Shown: one piece after another, positions 7,698-9,123 of the stretch
How positions within the stretch are numbered: position 1 is the stretch's first letter
Layout of the letters: the number at the start of each line of letters is the position of its first letter
Assembly: GCA_003507515.1 (NCBI GenBank)
Contig: DNVL01000211.1
Coordinates: 1-9,123 of the forward strand
DNA: 9,123 bases
Source: Legionella sp.
Lineage (GTDB): Bacteria > Pseudomonadota > Gammaproteobacteria > Legionellales > Legionellaceae
Direction: 5' to 3'
The notes under the pieces: generated by a model
Databases searched by the model: none
What the model was told of the DNA's origin: nothing
What the model saw: only the letters and a program-made list of their open reading frames with translations
Translations under genes and position numbers: made by a program

Positions 7698-7961
7698 ATG
7701 TACGATCCTAATGAGGCAAAAAAATCATATCTTTCTTTATTCAAAGACAATGGAGCCTCTGCTGCTGTTCAGAGCGGTATTTTTGTTGTTAGCTGGTATC
7801 TATTTAATAAATATATACAGAATCAAGAGACACCTCTTTCATATCTTGTCCCCGGTTATTTTTTCTTTTGTGCTTATTTCACATGGAAACCAAAATTCAT
7901 CAGGTTTGTACGAGGACATCTCCGTGGAAAAAAATACCGAGATATATCCGATGACGAATAG
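7698..7961 (+). CDS. Small membrane protein of unknown function (87 aa)
   Basis: I do not recognise this protein. The start is well supported: GGAG (7687-7690) lies 7 bases before the ATG, and a plausible promoter sits upstream. Two hydrophobic stretches, about residues 20-40 and 46-63, are joined by a short polar turn (NKYIQNQET). They suggest a two-helix hairpin in the inner membrane. The tail after residue 63 is strongly basic (KPKFIRFVRGHLRGKK) and ends in an acidic cluster (DISDDE). By the positive-inside tendency the C-terminus is probably cytoplasmic, which puts the N-terminus there too. The gene stands alone, divergent from the megasynthase and convergent with the 308-residue gene. 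Any link to the biosynthetic gene is only positional. A longer overlapping frame starting at 7648 was rejected because it lacks a ribosome site. Confidence 0.75.
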   Translation: MYDPNEAKKSYLSLFKDNGASAAVQSGIFVVSWYLFNKYIQNQETPLSYLVPGYFFFCAYFTWKPKFIRFVRGHLRGKKYRDISDDE

Positions 7962-7970
7962 GATATTCAT

Positions 7971-7997
7971 GCGTTTAGATAAACATTGTCTAAACGC
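7971..7997. terminator. Perfect 9-bp-stem hairpin between convergent genes
   Basis: GCGTTTAGA (7971-7979) and TCTAAACGC (7989-7997) form a perfect stem with a 9-base loop. It begins 9 bases after the stop codon of the small membrane gene, and the next gene ends facing it. The location suits a bidirectional transcription stop. Neither side is followed by a T-run, so as an intrinsic terminator it would be weak; it could instead protect the 3' end of the mRNA. Confidence 0.5.
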
Positions 7998-8087
7998 AAC
8001 CTACTAAATGATCTAACTTGAACGCCATAATTTTCTGATTAACAACTGATGTTCCTCGAAAAATAATGACTTGTAGAAATAGCCCTA

Positions 8088-9014
8088 TTAAACACACACG
8101 CTACCTATTTCTTGATTTGTTTCTGTATTGTCCAATGAGGCCGATTTTTTAAAAAATGATACAGCATGGATCTGCCTTTCTCGCTGATGTACAGCTTGTA
8201 TTCCCACATTCAAACTGGATGTATCTTTCTGCTCTAGAGATTGCCCCACCAAGTGACATATGATGGTTACCGCTAGCGACAACAGACTAAACATGAATAA
8301 CAAGACAGGATTTACTGCCAAAAGTGGCATATACGTAGGTAAAAAAAAAAATTTTATGATGGCAATGGCGCTAATGCTCATTAGATTGAGTAAATTCAAA
8401 AGGAATTTTTTTTTCTCAAGTGCGATTTCTTCCCCAACTGTTGAACTATCAGCATGAAGGTACAAACGAGTGATTTCAATCCACGACCGGCTTGCAAGCC
8501 ACAGCATATCGAGTCCCAGCAGTGCTGCAGTGGAAGTCAGTGAGCTAGATGCTGTAGCTCCGATGATCCACAATAAATCATTGCCAAATTGCGTTCCGCG
8601 AATTTTCAAGACTGTGTTGGTGTAAACTTCGCCCCAATATGGCTTGTCTTCTGTCATCCAGACATCCAACAGGTGTTGCAATAGTGCCACAACATTGATT
8701 AACAATCGTATCCCGTGCAGCATCCATCCCAATGGACTGACCACACACATGACATCATCCAAAATGATTCCGCATGTGCCCGTGTGCGTCAGGTTCATCA
8801 GGGGCAATGACGCCGATAAAACATGGTGAATTCGGAGGACCACGAGACGTGGCCACATGATTTTCGTTAAAACAGACCTTACATCATCAATCAATGGGCA
8901 CGTCTTGCCAGGCTCTTGTTGAGAAACGGGAATGTATTGATACAATGGCTCGCGATCAAAAAAACGGTGCGATGGTTCTTGTCGATTTTCACGACGGGGT
9001 TGTTTTTCCATCAT
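8088..9014 (-). CDS. Multi-pass membrane protein, Legionella/Coxiella-like family (308 aa)
   Basis: AGGAG (9024-9020) lies 5 bases before the ATG at 9014 and 8 bases before the next ATG at 9011; either could be used. The first 60 residues are polar and charged with no signal peptide. Hydrophobic stretches follow at about 82-118 (less regular), 145-175, 204-224 and 229-257, so about four membrane segments. The C-terminal 50 residues are polar again. The pattern RLxxN (103-107), HLLDVWM (114-120) and, after a charged loop, FGND (143-146) resembles a family of membrane proteins I remember from Legionella and Coxiella genomes, whose function I do not know. A secreted-effector role is conceivable, but nothing here shows it. 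The coding strand carries a T11 run (codons around 221-225) and an A9 run (around 200-203). The gene converges on the 87-residue gene and is not in the megasynthase operon. The coding call is firm, the family call moderate. Confidence 0.8.
   Translation of the reverse strand: MMEKQPRRENRQEPSHRFFDREPLYQYIPVSQQEPGKTCPLIDDVRSVLTKIMWPRLVVLRIHHVLSASLPLMNLTHTGTCGIILDDVMCVVSPLGWMLHGIRLLINVVALLQHLLDVWMTEDKPYWGEVYTNTVLKIRGTQFGNDLLWIIGATASSSLTSTAALLGLDMLWLASRSWIEITRLYLHADSSTVGEEIALEKKKFLLNLLNLMSISAIAIIKFFFLPTYMPLLAVNPVLLFMFSLLSLAVTIICHLVGQSLEQKDTSSLNVGIQAVHQRERQIHAVSFFKKSASLDNTETNQEIGSVCV
8341..8351. repeat. A11/T11 homopolymer inside the membrane protein gene
   Basis: Eleven consecutive A on the plus strand read as T11 on the coding strand and encode the FFF stretch near residues 222-224, within a membrane segment. 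A slip of one base would truncate or alter the last third of the protein. Confidence 0.9.
8406..8414. repeat. T9/A9 homopolymer inside the membrane protein gene
   Basis: Nine T on the plus strand read as A9 on the coding strand and encode the KKK at residues 201-203, just before the third hydrophobic segment. It lies about 55 bases from the T11 run. Confidence 0.9.
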
Positions 9015-9070
9015 GGTTACTCCTAATGTTGTGATTTGGTTGAATTAGTCGGCCTCCTTGGCGTCACGAA

Positions 9071-9086
9071 TTGATTCATTAATCAA
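9071..9086. repeat. Inverted repeat TTGATT-CATT-AATCAA
   Basis: Perfect 6-bp arms around a 4-base centre, about 50 bases upstream of the membrane protein ribosome site. It could be an operator-like site or half of a larger structure with the neighbouring hairpin. No clear promoter hexamers are visible around it. Confidence 0.35.
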
Positions 9087-9109
9087 GGCACGAAAAATAA
9101 ATTCGCGCC
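9087..9109 (+). terminator. Hairpin with pyrimidine-rich tail, possible plus-strand terminator
   Basis: GGCACGAA (9087-9094) and TTCGCGCC (9102-9109) pair over 8 positions with one mismatch, around a 7-base A-rich loop. On the plus strand the tail is TTCCTTTCT, which is T-rich but broken by C. It could end a transcript entering from the left, but no plus-strand gene ends just before it, so the role is uncertain. Confidence 0.3.
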
Positions 9110-9123
9110 TTCCTTTCTACCCG

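Noticed and set aside
7648..8007. 119-codon plus-strand frame overlapping the 87-residue gene
   Set aside because: No ribosome site, and its start lies in the likely promoter. The 87-codon frame has GGAG at ideal spacing and a coherent two-helix protein.
1..9123. CRISPR array, tRNA or rRNA gene, insertion sequence
   Set aside because: No regularly spaced repeats, no cloverleaf-like segments, no rRNA-like conserved stretches and no transposase motifs were seen.

Overview
The window holds one very large gene and a few small neighbours. Base composition is AT-rich, with long A/T runs. The 308-codon membrane protein at the right end resembles a family I remember from Legionella and Coxiella. I therefore suggest a gammaproteobacterium of the Legionellales type. 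No rRNA, tRNA or recognisable housekeeping gene confirms this, so the assignment is tentative.

Layout, left to right. (1) Positions 1-287, minus strand: the first 95 codons of a PAS-domain protein that runs off the left edge. It starts only 14 bases after the stop of the next gene. (2) Positions 302-7291, minus strand: a single-chain hybrid NRPS-PKS with the order A - carrier - KS - AT - KR - carrier - TE. (3) Positions 7292-7697: a divergent intergenic region. It carries a perfect extended -10 promoter facing the megasynthase, a 13-bp palindrome, a small leader hairpin and a probable promoter for the rightward gene. (4) Positions 7698-7961, plus strand: a small two-helix membrane protein of unknown function. 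(5) Positions 7971-7997: a perfect 9-bp-stem hairpin between two convergent genes. (6) Positions 8088-9014, minus strand: a multi-pass membrane protein with two long homopolymer runs. (7) Positions 9015-9123: upstream DNA with two adjacent hairpins.

The megasynthase reads as a complete, self-contained assembly line. It has an adenylation domain for an amino acid starter, no condensation domain, one malonyl-type extension, one ketoreduction and its own thioesterase. The pocket residues resemble an isoleucine-type code. If all domains work once, the simplest product is a 4-amino-3-hydroxy acid (statine or isostatine type) or its gamma-lactam. Two features could change this outcome: a degenerate NADPH loop in the KR and Glu in place of Asp in the TE triad. 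The PAS gene directly downstream is probably co-transcribed and may be a linked sensor or regulator. No transporter, phosphopantetheinyl transferase or tailoring enzyme is visible here.
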